DNA of 64,000 nt from Streptomyces bottropensis ATCC 25435 (GTDB lineage: Bacteria; Actinomycetota; Actinomycetes; Streptomycetales; Streptomycetaceae). Each line of letters begins with the position of its first letter. Position 1 is the stretch's first letter. The stretch lies in the NCBI RefSeq assembly GCF_000383595.1, contig NZ_KB911581.1:7337519-7401518 (forward strand), given 5' to 3'. Under the pieces are notes generated by a model. The model saw nothing but the letters and a program-made list of their open reading frames with translations, had not been told where the DNA came from and did no database searches. Of this stretch, positions 9,364 through 18,492 are shown piece after piece. The position numbers were made by a program, and so were the translations under genes.

Positions 9364-10272
9364 CTACCGCCGTTTCGGAAGTGCCACCCGCATGAGGTCG
9401 TGCGCCACGGTCAGCTCGCCCTCGAACCCGGCGGCCCGCGCCTGCCGTTCGAACTCGGCGGGCTCGGAGTACCGCTGGCTGAAGTGCGTGAGCACGAGAT
9501 GCCGTACGCCGCAGTCACGGGCCACCGAGGCGGCCTGACCGGCCGTCAGATGACCGTGGTCGACGGCGAGTCGGACGTCCTCGTCGAGGAACGTGGACTC
9601 GATGACGAGCATGTCGGCCGCGTCGGCGAGGGCGTAGACCCCGTCGCACAGCCGGGTGTCCATGACGAACGCGAACCGCTGGCCGCGCCGCGGCTCGCTC
9701 ACGTCGTCCAGCGTGACGTCACCGACCGCGCCCTCCCGCTGGATCCGTCCGATGTCCGGCCCCTTGATGCCGCGCTCGGCGAGCCGCTCGGGCAGCATCC
9801 GGCGCCCGTCCGGCTCCACGAGCCGGTAGCCGTACGACTCGACGGGGTGCGAGAGCCTGCGCGCGTCCAGGGTGTACGACGGTGTGGCGGCGAGTGTCCC
9901 GCCCTCGCCGTCGACCGGCGCCTCGATCAGCCGGACCGTCTCCCGGTAGGCGGTGGCGTAGCGCAGGCGGTCGAAGAACCGCTGCCCGGAGCGCGGGTAG
10001 TGGGCGGTGACGTCGTGCGGGACGCGGTCGAGGTTGATCCGCTGGACGACACCGGCCAGCCCCAGCGAGTGGTCGCCGTGGAAGTGGGTGACGCATATGC
10101 GGTTCAGGTCGTGTGCGGCGACGCCGGCGCGCAGCATCTGCCGCTGGGTGCCCTCGCCGGGGTCGAACAGCAGCCCCTCCGCGTCCCAGCGCAGCAGATA
10201 GCCGTTGTGGTTGCGGTGCCGGGTCGGGACCTGGCTGGCCGTGCCGAGGACGACCAGTTCACGTACGGACAC
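9364..10272 (-). CDS. rnz: Ribonuclease Z
   Basis: A 302-residue metallo-beta-lactamase-fold nuclease. It begins RELVVLGTASQVPTRHRNHN, has the zinc motif THFHGDHSLGL, then SHPVESYGYRLVEPD, FVMDTR, IESTFLDED and LTHFSQRY, all typical of RNase Z, which cleaves the 3' trailer of tRNA precursors. The start is GTG. Its start lies 6 bp after the stop of the HIT-family gene, so the two are probably co-transcribed. Confidence 0.95.
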   Translation of the reverse strand: MSVRELVVLGTASQVPTRHRNHNGYLLRWDAEGLLFDPGEGTQRQMLRAGVAAHDLNRICVTHFHGDHSLGLAGVVQRINLDRVPHDVTAHYPRSGQRFFDRLRYATAYRETVRLIEAPVDGEGGTLAATPSYTLDARRLSHPVESYGYRLVEPDGRRMLPERLAERGIKGPDIGRIQREGAVGDVTLDDVSEPRRGQRFAFVMDTRLCDGVYALADAADMLVIESTFLDEDVRLAVDHGHLTAGQAASVARDCGVRHLVLTHFSQRYSEPAEFERQARAAGFEGELTVAHDLMRVALPKRR

Positions 10273-10278
10273 GGCGCT

Positions 10279-10632
10279 CTACCCGGGGGGCCACTGCAGG
10301 CCGCGGCCGCCGACGACGTGGGCGTGCGCGTGGAACACGGTCTGGCCGGCGCCGGTGCCGGTGTTGAAGACGATGCGGTAGCTCTCCAGCTTGTCCTCGT
10401 CGGCGACGGCCTTCGTCTCGCGCAGGACGTCGGCGGCGAGGTCCGGGGCGGCGGTGGCGAGGGTCGCGGCGTCGGCGTAGTGCGCCTTCGGGATGACCAG
10501 GACGTGGGTCGGTGCCTGTGGGTTGATGTCCCTGAACGCGACCGTCGTGTCGGTCTCCCGCACGATCGTCGCCGGTACGCGTCCCGCCACGATCCTGCAG
10601 AACAGACAGTCGTCCTGCGGCTCCCCAGCCAT
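10279..10632 (-). CDS. HIT family protein (HinT-like)
   Basis: A 117-residue histidine-triad protein: CLFCRIVAGRVPATIV at the N-terminus (CxxC zinc site), DINPQAPTHVLVIPK in the middle and the active-site triad VFHAHAHVVGG near the C-terminus. HinT enzymes hydrolyse nucleoside phosphoramidates and acyl-adenylates such as AMP-lysine. GGGAGG lies upstream of ATG 10632. The stop is 6 bp before rnz, pointing to a two-gene transcript. Confidence 0.95.
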   Translation of the reverse strand: MAGEPQDDCLFCRIVAGRVPATIVRETDTTVAFRDINPQAPTHVLVIPKAHYADAATLATAAPDLAADVLRETKAVADEDKLESYRIVFNTGTGAGQTVFHAHAHVVGGRGLQWPPG

Positions 10633-10716
10633 GTGTTGCCTCCCAGCACCGGTGATCGCCTACCGGGGCATGCTATCGCCAGGGTGCGTCGTCGGGTGCG
10701 GGTCCGTGGAGGCTTC

Positions 10717-10884
10717 TCGCGCAGTTCCCCGCGCCCCCAAAAGATCAGGTCCCCCGCGGCCCTGAAAGGTGTTCGGCGGCGGGCCCGAAAAGCAGGCGGC
10801 GCAGCCCCTGCCTTTCAGGGGCGCGGGGAACGCGCGATCAGCCCCCACGCACTCGCACCCGCACCCGCACCCGCACCCGCACCC
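10717..10884. repeat. Second copy of the intergenic inverted-repeat element plus GCACCC repeats
   Basis: Left arm about 10717-10743 and right arm about 10812-10837 match the element at 6866-7030 but pair imperfectly. They are followed by five tandem GCACCC units at 10855-10884. The gap separates the HIT gene start from the end of the tricorn gene. No coding sequence is seen. Confidence 0.7.
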
Positions 10885-10921
10885 CACATCGAACCCACAC
10901 CCCGGCAACGAACCCGCGCGG

Positions 10922-13900
10922 CTACGACTCCGGCAGCGCGGGTGCCGTCCTCGCCGGCGTCGACTCCAATCCCTCCAGCGCGATCCGGATCGCCTCGTCG
11001 AGCTGGGGGTCGCGCCCGGCCGCGTGGTCCTGGGGCGCCTGCACGACCTCCACGTCCGGGTCGACCCCGTGGTTCTCGACCCCCCACCCGTACCCCTCCA
11101 ACCAGAAGGCGTACTTCGGCTGGGTCACGAGCGTCCCGTCCACCAGCCGGTACCGGCTGTCGATCCCGACGACACCACCCCACGTCCGCGTCCCCACGAC
11201 CGGCCCGATCCCGAGCGCCTTGATCGCCGCGTTGACGATGTCCCCGTCGGACCCGGAGAACTCGTTGGCGACGGCGACGACGGGCCCGCGGGGCGCGTCG
11301 TCGGGGTAGCTGGTCGCGCGCATCCCGCGCGGCAGGTCCCAGCCGACGATCCGCCGGGCCAGTTTCTCCACCACGAGCTGGGAGGTGTGCCCGCCCCGGT
11401 TCTCCCGGACGTCCACGACGAGTCCCTCCCGGGCGACCTCCACCCGCAGATCGCGGTGGAGCTGCGCCCAGCCGGAGCCGACCATGTCGGGCACGTGCAG
11501 ATATCCGAGCCGGCCGCCGGACCTCTCGTGGACATAGGCCCGCCGGTCCGCCACCCAGGCGTGGTACCGCAGCGGCTCCTCGTCGGAGATGGGCACCACC
11601 ACGGGGTGGCGCAGATCCCCGCCGCCGGACGGCAGGACGGTCAGCTCGACCGCCTTGCCCGCCGTGCCGACGAGCAGCGGTCCGGGCCCGGCCACCGGGT
11701 CGACCGGCTGCCCGCCCACGGCGACGATCGCGTCCCCGGCCCGCACGGCCACACCCGGCGCGGCGAGCGGCGAGTGCGCGTCGGGGTCGGAGGTCTCGGA
11801 GGGCAGCACCCGGTCGATGCGCCACAGGGCCGATCCCTGCGGGCCGTCCTCGTGCCGGGAGACGTCCGCCCCGAGCAGCCCCTGCCGCCGGTCGCCGGAT
11901 CCGCCCCGGCCGCGCGGGGTGACGTAGGCGTGGGAGGTGCCCAGCTCGCCCTGCACCTCCCACAGCAGGTCCACGAGGTCGTCGTGGGTGGCCACGCGCT
12001 CCAGGACCGGGCGGTACCGGTCCAGGACGGCGTCCCAGTCCACCCCGCCGAGGTCCGGGCGCCAGAAGTTGTCCCGCATCAGACGGCCGGTCTCGTCGAA
12101 CATCTGGCGCCACTCGGCGGCCGGGTCGACGGTCCGCCGTACGCGCGAGAGGTCGACGGTGATGTTGCTGTCGCTCTCGTCGTCGTTCGAGGCGCGCCGG
12201 TCGCTGGGGACGACCTTGAGCTTGCCGTCGGTCCACAGCAGGACCCGCTTGCCGTCGCCGCTGACGGCGACGTGGTCGGCGTCGGAGGCGAGGTACTCCA
12301 GGCGCCGCTGGGCGAGGTCGTAGCGCTCCAGGGACGTCTTGGGGTCGGGATCGTCGGGGGTGGCCCGGGAGTGGCCGAGGACGCCGGTGACGGGGTGGCG
12401 CAGCCACAGGACGCCGTCCTTGGCGGCGCGGAGGGTCGAGTAGCGGCCGGCCTCGACCGGGAAGGGGACGATCCGGTCGGCGAGACCGTCGAGGTCGATC
12501 CGGGTCGCCGGGGCGCCCTCGCTGTCCGGGGTCTCGTCCTTGTCGGGCGCCTCGAAGGGGCGGCCGTGCCGCTGCGGCCCGAAGGGCGACGGGGTGGTCG
12601 CGGCGAGCGTGATGAGGTGCGGCCGGGCCCCGCTGACGAAGTGGAGGTCGAAGACGTGTTCGTCGTAGACGGGGTCGAAGGCGCGGGCGGAGAGGAAGGC
12701 GAGGTGCTTGCCGTCGAGGGTGAACGTCGGTGAGAAGTCCTGGAAGCGCAGCGGGGTCGCCTCGGTGACGGACAGGTCGGCGGTGTTGGCGAGCTTGAGC
12801 TGACGCAGCGGGCGCGGGCCGGGGTGCGACCAGGCGAGCCAGGCGGAGTCGGGCGAGAAGACCAGCCCGGAGACCTCGCCGTCCTCGCTCCGGTCGACCT
12901 CCCGCACCTCACCCGACTCCCGTTCGACGAGCAGGACCCGGCCGTCGTGCGCGGCGACGGCGACCCGGCTGCCGTCGGGCGCGACCGCGAGCCCGAGGAC
13001 CCGGCCCAGCTGCCCCGCGGCGAGCCGGCGTGGGGTGGCGCCCGGGGCGAGACCGGTCGCCGGGGCGAACTCCAGCCCGTCGTCGCCCTCCGCGTCCGTC
13101 ACCCAGACCACCCACTCCTCGCCCTCCACCCGGAAGGTGCGCGGCAGCCGGGCCCGTACGCCGTCCTCGGCGACGAGCGCGCGGGCGGGGCCGGAGCGGT
13201 GGGTGACCCAGTGGATCGAGCCGCGTACGGAGACGGCGCTGCCCCGGGCCGTGTGGTCGGGCGAGGCGGAGCCGAGCCAGCGGGAGGCGTTCACCGGGAA
13301 CGGCTGGAGGTCGACGCGCTGTCCGCCGAGCCGGATGTCGAGCCCGCGCGGCTCGGCCCCGTCCAGGTCGTCCAGGAGCCACAGTTCACCGGCGGACGCG
13401 TACACGACCCGGGTGCCGTCGGTGGCCGCGTGCCGGGCGTAGAAGCCGTCGAGCGGGGTGTGGCGGCGCAGGTCCGAGCCGTCCGCGAGGGAGGAGTACA
13501 GCGCCCCGACGCCCTCGTGGTCGGAGAGGAAGGCGATCCGGTCACCCACCCACAGCGGGTACTCGATGTTTCCGTCCAAGTCGGCGTGCAGCCGCGCGAA
13601 TTCCCCGGCGCCCTCGCCTTCCTCGGTCGCGCGGTCGATCCACAGCTTGCCCGCCGTGCCGCCCCGGTACCGCTTCCACCAGGCGGCCTCGCGGCCCATC
13701 GGCGCGGACAGCAGCACGGTCGCGGGGCCGTGGGCGACATCACCGACCGGCCCGTACGGGAGAGTGGTGGCCGGGCCGCCGTCGAGCGGGACGGCGCGGG
13801 CCCAGCTGCGCCGGAGGCTGGCCTGTCCGTGGGTGCTGAGCGCGAGGACCCGGCCCTCGGGCGTCCAGCCGCGTACCTGGGTGCGCCAACTGCCCCAGTA

Positions 13901-14149
13901 CGTCAGGCGCTTGGCCGAACCGCCGTCGACGGGCGCGACATGCACCTCGGGCGCGCCGTCCCGCGTGGAGGTCCACGCGACGGTGGTGCCGTCCGGGGAG
14001 ATCCGGGGATGGTTCACGGGCACGTTGTCCGCGCTGACCCGCCAGGCACGGCCGCCGTCCAGAGGCGCGACCCACACGTCGTCCTCGGCGGTGAAGGCGA
14101 CCAGGTCGCCGTGCAGGTGCGGATACCGGAAATACGCGAGCTGAGTCAC
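10922..14149 (-). CDS. Tricorn protease homolog (S41 family peptidase)
   Basis: A 1075-residue protein with the tricorn architecture: two N-terminal beta-propellers with repeated ISPDGTTVAWTS- and FSPDSAWLAWS-type blades, a PDZ domain near residues 770-850 and a C-terminal S41 serine protease core. Tetrad residues line up with Thermoplasma tricorn: S739-H740 (GTSHAYVTP), S967 (FSGSDGD) and E1025 (VENHGVD). Tricorn trims oligopeptides released by the proteasome, which Streptomyces also has. No signal peptide, so cytoplasmic. The GTG start follows TACAGT by 6 nt with no Shine-Dalgarno. Confidence 0.93.
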   Translation of the reverse strand: MTQLAYFRYPHLHGDLVAFTAEDDVWVAPLDGGRAWRVSADNVPVNHPRISPDGTTVAWTSTRDGAPEVHVAPVDGGSAKRLTYWGSWRTQVRGWTPEGRVLALSTHGQASLRRSWARAVPLDGGPATTLPYGPVGDVAHGPATVLLSAPMGREAAWWKRYRGGTAGKLWIDRATEEGEGAGEFARLHADLDGNIEYPLWVGDRIAFLSDHEGVGALYSSLADGSDLRRHTPLDGFYARHAATDGTRVVYASAGELWLLDDLDGAEPRGLDIRLGGQRVDLQPFPVNASRWLGSASPDHTARGSAVSVRGSIHWVTHRSGPARALVAEDGVRARLPRTFRVEGEEWVVWVTDAEGDDGLEFAPATGLAPGATPRRLAAGQLGRVLGLAVAPDGSRVAVAAHDGRVLLVERESGEVREVDRSEDGEVSGLVFSPDSAWLAWSHPGPRPLRQLKLANTADLSVTEATPLRFQDFSPTFTLDGKHLAFLSARAFDPVYDEHVFDLHFVSGARPHLITLAATTPSPFGPQRHGRPFEAPDKDETPDSEGAPATRIDLDGLADRIVPFPVEAGRYSTLRAAKDGVLWLRHPVTGVLGHSRATPDDPDPKTSLERYDLAQRRLEYLASDADHVAVSGDGKRVLLWTDGKLKVVPSDRRASNDDESDSNITVDLSRVRRTVDPAAEWRQMFDETGRLMRDNFWRPDLGGVDWDAVLDRYRPVLERVATHDDLVDLLWEVQGELGTSHAYVTPRGRGGSGDRRQGLLGADVSRHEDGPQGSALWRIDRVLPSETSDPDAHSPLAAPGVAVRAGDAIVAVGGQPVDPVAGPGPLLVGTAGKAVELTVLPSGGGDLRHPVVVPISDEEPLRYHAWVADRRAYVHERSGGRLGYLHVPDMVGSGWAQLHRDLRVEVAREGLVVDVRENRGGHTSQLVVEKLARRIVGWDLPRGMRATSYPDDAPRGPVVAVANEFSGSDGDIVNAAIKALGIGPVVGTRTWGGVVGIDSRYRLVDGTLVTQPKYAFWLEGYGWGVENHGVDPDVEVVQAPQDHAAGRDPQLDEAIRIALEGLESTPARTAPALPES

Positions 14150-14155
14150 CCGGTC

Positions 14156-14161
14156 ACTGTA
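14156..14161 (-). promoter_or_regulatory. -10 hexamer TACAGT for the tricorn gene, leaderless type
   Basis: Minus-strand TACAGT lies 6 nt before the GTG at 14149. Confidence 0.45.
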
Positions 14162-14234
14162 AGCAGCGTTCGGACTGATTGGGAGGGGTTTGGATCATGT
14201 CCCTCGCGAGGGACCAGGTCCCTCGCGCGGGGCC

Positions 14235-14783
14235 TCACTTGCCCTCGGGCACACACGCCGGGTCCTTCTGGCACCAGATGGTCTGGGTGACGGTGACCGT
14301 CACGGTCGGTCCCGGCCGGTCGGGATCCCGCGGCCCGTTGCTCGGGGCGGGGGCGTCGCAGTTGCCGAGCCCCTCGACGTGGAACCACTCCTTGCCGCCG
14401 ACCTTCGCGGTCAGGTCCCCGCGTACGCACCTGCCGTTGACCTCCTTCGTCACCTTCCCGGTGAGGCTGATGTCCCGGCCTTCCCCGTCCTCGCCCGTGC
14501 AGTCGACGTTCGCGACGGTGGCGACGGACGCGGACGGCGACCCGGACTTCTTTCCCGCGTCGCCGTCGTACGAGGCCGTGCAGGTGAGCCACCGGACGTC
14601 GAGGCCCTCCCGCTCCAGCTCCTTGGTGGCCAGCTGGTCCGTCGTGAACGCGACCGCGCCGGTGTTGAGCCCGCCGCCCTCGCAGGCCACCAGGCTCATG
14701 ACAGCGCCGAGTCCGAGCCCGGCTCCCAGCAGGAGCCGGCGCCCGCCGGTCCGGTGCGACCTGACACGCCTCCATACCCGCAT
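14235..14783 (-). CDS. Secreted lipoprotein of unknown function
   Basis: A 182-residue protein with an arginine-rich N-terminus, hydrophobic stretch LLLGAGLGLGAVMSL and lipobox LVAC at about residues 31-34, so it should be exported and lipid-anchored. The mature part has four further cysteines that could form two disulfides (LTCTAS and VDCTGE; GRCVRGD and LGNCDAP), and a tail with TVTVTVTQTIWCQKDPAC. I do not recognise the family. The segment VNGRCVRGDLTAKVGGKEWF suggests a small beta-rich extracytoplasmic domain. It is transcribed alone. Confidence 0.75.
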   Translation of the reverse strand: MRVWRRVRSHRTGGRRLLLGAGLGLGAVMSLVACEGGGLNTGAVAFTTDQLATKELEREGLDVRWLTCTASYDGDAGKKSGSPSASVATVANVDCTGEDGEGRDISLTGKVTKEVNGRCVRGDLTAKVGGKEWFHVEGLGNCDAPAPSNGPRDPDRPGPTVTVTVTQTIWCQKDPACVPEGK

Positions 14784-14880
14784 GCACGGCAGCCTGCCAC
14801 CGCCCGCCGCGTCACGGAAGACCGCGTGCGGTCATGCCGCCGGGAAGGGTGAACCGGGGTTGGGCGGGCGCGCGGGCGCC

Positions 14881-15273
14881 TCAGCCGCGCATCAGCAGCC
14901 ATTCCTGCAGCTCCACCAAGTTCCCCTCGGGGTCCTTGAGATGGGCCACGCGCATCCGGTCGGTCATGAGTGCGGGCCCGTGCAGGAGCTGTGCACCGCG
15001 TTCGGTGATCTGCTCGCAGTACGCGTCGAGGTCGTCGACCCGCAGGACGACCAGCGACCGGTGCCCGTTCGCCGCGTCGGCCAGCTCCCCGAGGACCTCC
15101 GCCATCATCGCCCGGTCCTGCAGGGCGATCCCCGCGGACCCGATCGCCGGACTGAACTTCTCGTACGGCCCCTCGGCCGCCCCGGACTGCGGCTTCAGCC
15201 CGAGGACATCGGCGTAGAAGCGATAGCACGCGGCGAAGTCGGAGACGAGCAGCCTTACTTGGGCGAGTTCCAC
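14881..15273 (-). CDS. VOC (glyoxalase/bleomycin resistance) family protein
   Basis: A 130-residue protein of the vicinal oxygen chelate fold: VELAQVRLLVSDFAACYRFY, ADVLGLKPQSG, LVVLRVDDLDAYCEQI and DPEGNLVELQEW. The last motif carries the usual metal-binding glutamate. Substrate unknown; glyoxalase, dioxygenase and antibiotic-binding members share these motifs. The start is taken as GTG 15273 with GGGAG just upstream; the open frame extends further but that part has no homology character. It is the last gene of the hrcA-dnaJ-side run, 43 bp after rsmE. Confidence 0.82.
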   Translation of the reverse strand: MELAQVRLLVSDFAACYRFYADVLGLKPQSGAAEGPYEKFSPAIGSAGIALQDRAMMAEVLGELADAANGHRSLVVLRVDDLDAYCEQITERGAQLLHGPALMTDRMRVAHLKDPEGNLVELQEWLLMRG

Positions 15274-15316
15274 GATGCTCCCAGGGGTTGTGGGGACGGG
15301 GCCCGGACCGGGGCGG

Positions 15317-16057
15317 TCAGGACCAGCGTCCGGTTCTGCCCAGCAGCAGCGCCCCGGCCGCCGTCCCGGCGGTCGACGTGCGCAGCACACTGGGCCCGAG
15401 TCGGTACGCCCCCGCGCCCGCCTCGCCGAAGAGCGCCAGCTCCTCCGGCGACACGCCCCCCTCGGGCCCCACGACGAGCACGATCTCCCCGGCCGTCGGC
15501 AGCTCGGCCGTGGCCAGTGTCTCGTCGCCGCTCTCGTGCAGGACGGCGGCGAAGTCGGCGTTCGCCAGCAGTGCCGCGACCTGCTTGCTCGTGGCCGCGT
15601 CCGCGACCTCGGGGAAGCGCGTCCGGCGGGACTGCTTGCCCGCCTCCCGCGCGGTGGCCCGCCACTTGGCGAGCGCCTTCAGCCCCCGCTCGCCCCGCCA
15701 CTGGGTGATGCAGCGGGAGGCGGCCCAGGGCACGATCGCGTCGATGCCGACCTCGGTCATGGTCTCCACGGCCAGTTCGCCCCGGTCGCCCTTGGGCAGC
15801 GCCTGGACGACGGTGAGACGGGGCTGCGCGGGAAGCTCCTCGACCAGGCCCCCCGTGTCCATGACGACCAGCCGGTCCTTGCCCTCGGCGGCCTTCACCA
15901 CGCCGTTCAGCCACCGGCCCCGCCCGTCGGTGAGGACGACGTCCTCACCGGGCTGCAGCCGCTTCACCGAGACGGCGTGCCGCCCTTCGGGGCCGTCGAC
16001 CACGATCTCCGGTCCCAGGCCGTCGAACCCGTCCACCACGAACACCGGAGCGGTCAT
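15317..16057 (-). CDS. rsmE: 16S rRNA (uracil1498-N3)-methyltransferase
   Basis: A 246-residue SPOUT methyltransferase. The trefoil-knot SAM site is visible as VLVVGPEGGVSPEEL and YRLGPSVLRTSTAGTAA, and the central part has VQALPKGDRGELAVETMTEV and VPWAASRCITQW, typical of RsmE. It methylates U1498 of 16S rRNA in the assembled 30S subunit. The ATG at 16057 overlaps the stop of the nitronate monooxygenase gene (ATGA), so translation is coupled. It commonly sits next to dnaJ, as here. Confidence 0.95.
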   Translation of the reverse strand: MTAPVFVVDGFDGLGPEIVVDGPEGRHAVSVKRLQPGEDVVLTDGRGRWLNGVVKAAEGKDRLVVMDTGGLVEELPAQPRLTVVQALPKGDRGELAVETMTEVGIDAIVPWAASRCITQWRGERGLKALAKWRATAREAGKQSRRTRFPEVADAATSKQVAALLANADFAAVLHESGDETLATAELPTAGEIVLVVGPEGGVSPEELALFGEAGAGAYRLGPSVLRTSTAGTAAGALLLGRTGRWS

Positions 16058-17163
16058 CGGCCCTCGCTCCCGCCTCGGGCCCCGCCCGTCCCGCCGACCC
16101 GCGCGGCGGCCTGCTCGGCCTGCGCGGCGGCGATCTCGGCGGCCAGCACCCCGACCAGTTCCCCGGCCGGCAGGTCCCGGGCCATCCGGTGCCCCTGCCC
16201 GGCCCACAGCGCCATGCCCTGGGCGTCGCCGGCCTTGGCGGCGGCCTTGCGCAGCGGCGAGGTGAGGTGGTGGACCTCCGGGTAGGCGACGGGCGCGTAC
16301 GGGCCGTGCTCGCGCAGGAAGCGGTTGAGCAGGCCGCGGGCCGGGCGGCCGGAGAAGGCACGCGTCAGCTCGGTGCGGACGAAGAGGGGGTCGGTCAGGG
16401 CCAGCTTGTGCACGGTGTGCGCGCCGGACTCGGGGGTGGCGAGGAAGGCCGTGCCGAGCTGGGCCGCGCTCACGCCCGCCGTGAGGAGGGCGGCGATCTG
16501 ACCACCGCGCATGATGCCGCCGGCCGCGACGATCGGCAGGGCCACGGCCTCGCGGACCTGTGCGACCAGGGCGAGCAGACCGATGCCGGCGCAGTCCCGC
16601 TCGGGGTCGTCCCGGTGCGTGCCCTGGTGGCCGCCGGCCTCGACGCCCTGCACGATCACGGCGTGGGCCCCGGACCGCTCCACGGCCTGGGCCTCCTCCG
16701 CCGAGGTCGCGGTGACGAGGGTGAGCGTGCCCTTGCGGGCGAGGGACTCCACGACCTGCGGGGTCGGACAGCCGAAGTGGAACGACACCACCGGGACGGG
16801 GTTGTCGAGCAGCACGGCCAGCTTGGCCTCGTAGCCGTCGTCGCGTCCGCTGTCCGGGTCGCCCAGCTCGGCGTCGTACCAGGTGGCCTCACCGGCCAGC
16901 TGCTCCGCGTAGACGTCGACGGCGGCCGGCTCGGCGTACTCCGGCTGTGGCATGAACAGGTTCACGCCGAAGGGGCGCGAGGTCAGGGCCCGGAGCGCCT
17001 TGACCTCCTGGTACATCCCGTCGGCCGTCTTGTACCCGGCGGCGAGGAACCCCAGCCCGCCCGCCTCGGACACGGCGGCGGCCAGCCGCGGCACGGACAC
17101 GCCGCCCGCCATGGGGGCCTGCACGATCGGCAGCGGGACGAGATCGGTCAGCGCGGAGGACAT
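16054..17163 (-). CDS. Nitronate monooxygenase (FMN-dependent)
   Basis: A 369-residue FMN barrel enzyme: PIVQAPMAGGVSVPRLAAAV at the N-terminus, VSFHFGCPTPQVV, then GVEAGGHQG with the conserved histidine, PIVAAGGIMRGGQIAALL and GVSAAQLGTAFLAT as phosphate-binding loops. Such enzymes oxidise nitronates like propionate 3-nitronate, though many members annotated this way are untested. ATG 17163 is used; an upstream in-frame ATG at 17193 is possible and neither has a strong ribosome binding site. Overlaps rsmE. A 195-bp repeat-bearing gap separates it from dnaJ. Confidence 0.88.
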   Translation of the reverse strand: MSSALTDLVPLPIVQAPMAGGVSVPRLAAAVSEAGGLGFLAAGYKTADGMYQEVKALRALTSRPFGVNLFMPQPEYAEPAAVDVYAEQLAGEATWYDAELGDPDSGRDDGYEAKLAVLLDNPVPVVSFHFGCPTPQVVESLARKGTLTLVTATSAEEAQAVERSGAHAVIVQGVEAGGHQGTHRDDPERDCAGIGLLALVAQVREAVALPIVAAGGIMRGGQIAALLTAGVSAAQLGTAFLATPESGAHTVHKLALTDPLFVRTELTRAFSGRPARGLLNRFLREHGPYAPVAYPEVHHLTSPLRKAAAKAGDAQGMALWAGQGHRMARDLPAGELVGVLAAEIAAAQAEQAAARVGGTGGARGGSEGR

Positions 17164-17234
17164 GACGGCATGGTGCCACTGTCCTGTGGACATCGCCGAA
17201 TCGGGGGCGGTCGTGTGTTCGGGTGCGGGCGGGT

Positions 17235-17358
17235 GGGGGCTGGTCGCGCGGTTCGCCGCGGGCCTGGTCCTCAGGGGGGCGGGGAACCTCGCGAGAAGCC
17301 CCACGCACCCGCACCCGACAACGCATCCGCATACGCACCCGCACCCGCACCCGCACGG
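17235..17358. repeat. Degenerate copy of the intergenic inverted-repeat element plus GCACCC units
   Basis: Between dnaJ and the nitronate monooxygenase gene lies a diverged inverted repeat (about 17235-17307) related to the element at 6866. It is followed by about three GCACCC units at 17335-17352 that abut the dnaJ stop codon. A hairpin here could attenuate read-through from dnaJ. Confidence 0.6.
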
Positions 17359-18492
17359 CTAACGCCCGTTGAACGCGTCCTTCAGCCGGGAGAACAGCCC
17401 CTGCTGCCCGGGCTGGAACTGCCCCGTGGGCCGCTCCTCACCACGAAGCACCGCGAGCTGCCGCAGCAGCGCCTCCTGCTCGGGATCCAGCTTCGTCGGC
17501 GTCTGCACCTCGACGTGGACGATGAGATCGCCCCGGCCGCCGCCCCGCAGATGCGTGACACCCCGGCCGTGCAACGGGATCGACTGCCCGGACTGGGTCC
17601 CGGGCCGGATGTCGACCTCCTCCAGACCGTCCAGCGTCTCCAGCGGCACCTTCGTGCCGAGCGACGCCGCCGTCATCGGGATCGTCACCGTGCAGTGCAG
17701 ATCGTCTCCGCGCCGCTGGAACGTCGAGTGCGGCAGCTCGTGGATCTCGACGTAGAGATCACCGGCGGGACCGCCGCCGGGCCCGACCTCGCCCTCACCG
17801 GCGAGCTGGATCCGCGTGCCGTTGTCCACACCGGCCGGGATCTTGACCGTGAGCGTCCGCCGCGACCGCACCCGTCCGTCGCCCGCGCACTCGGGGCACG
17901 GGTTGGGGACGATCGTGCCGAACCCCTGGCACTGCGGGCAGGGCCGGGAGGTCATGACCTGGCCGAGGAAGGACCGCGTGACCTGCGAGACCTCACCACG
18001 GCCCCGGCACATGTCACAGGTCTGGGCGGTCGTGCCCGGGGCCGCGCCCTCGCCGCTGCACGTCGTGCAGACGATGGCGGTGTCGACCTGGATGTCCTTC
18101 GTCGTGCCGAAGGCCGCCTCGTCGAGGTCGATCTCCAGCCGGATCATCGCGTCCTGTCCCCGGCGCGTGCGCGAGCGGGGACCCCGCTGCGACGCCGTAC
18201 CGAAGAAGGCGTCCATGATGTCCGAGAAGTTCCCGAAGCCGCCGGCGCCGAAGCCGCCCGCGCCGCCGCCCGCCTGGGACAGGGGGTCGCCGCCGAGGTC
18301 GTAGACCTGCTTCTTCTGCGGGTCCGACAACACCTCGTAGGCGGCGTTGATCTCCTTGAACCGCTCCTGTGTCTTCGGATCGGGATTGACGTCCGGGTGC
18401 AGCTCGCGCGCGAGCCTCCGGAACGCCTTCTTGATCTCGTCCTGGGACGCATCGCGGCGCACGCCGAGCACGGCGTAAAAGTCCGTGGCCAC
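17359..18492 (-). CDS. dnaJ: Chaperone protein DnaJ
   Basis: A 377-residue type I DnaJ. J domain at residues 1-70 with the HPD motif (LARELHPDVNPDP), a Gly/Phe-rich linker (GGFGAGGFGNFSD), four CxxCxGxG-type zinc motifs (CTTCSGEG, CDMCRGRG, CPQCQGFG, CPECAGDG) and the C-terminal substrate domain. It delivers unfolded clients to DnaK and stimulates its ATPase. The GTG start follows the hrcA stop without a gap, as in other hrcA-dnaJ operons. This is probably the second DnaJ of the genome (dnaJ2), not the one in the dnaK operon. Confidence 0.97.
   Translation of the reverse strand: MATDFYAVLGVRRDASQDEIKKAFRRLARELHPDVNPDPKTQERFKEINAAYEVLSDPQKKQVYDLGGDPLSQAGGGAGGFGAGGFGNFSDIMDAFFGTASQRGPRSRTRRGQDAMIRLEIDLDEAAFGTTKDIQVDTAIVCTTCSGEGAAPGTTAQTCDMCRGRGEVSQVTRSFLGQVMTSRPCPQCQGFGTIVPNPCPECAGDGRVRSRRTLTVKIPAGVDNGTRIQLAGEGEVGPGGGPAGDLYVEIHELPHSTFQRRGDDLHCTVTIPMTAASLGTKVPLETLDGLEEVDIRPGTQSGQSIPLHGRGVTHLRGGGRGDLIVHVEVQTPTKLDPEQEALLRQLAVLRGEERPTGQFQPGQQGLFSRLKDAFNGR

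Noticed and set aside
15274..15390. Longer N-terminus for the VOC protein
   Set aside because: The extension is Cys/Arg/Pro-rich, overlaps the end of rsmE and has no ribosome binding site; GTG 15273 starts right at the fold.
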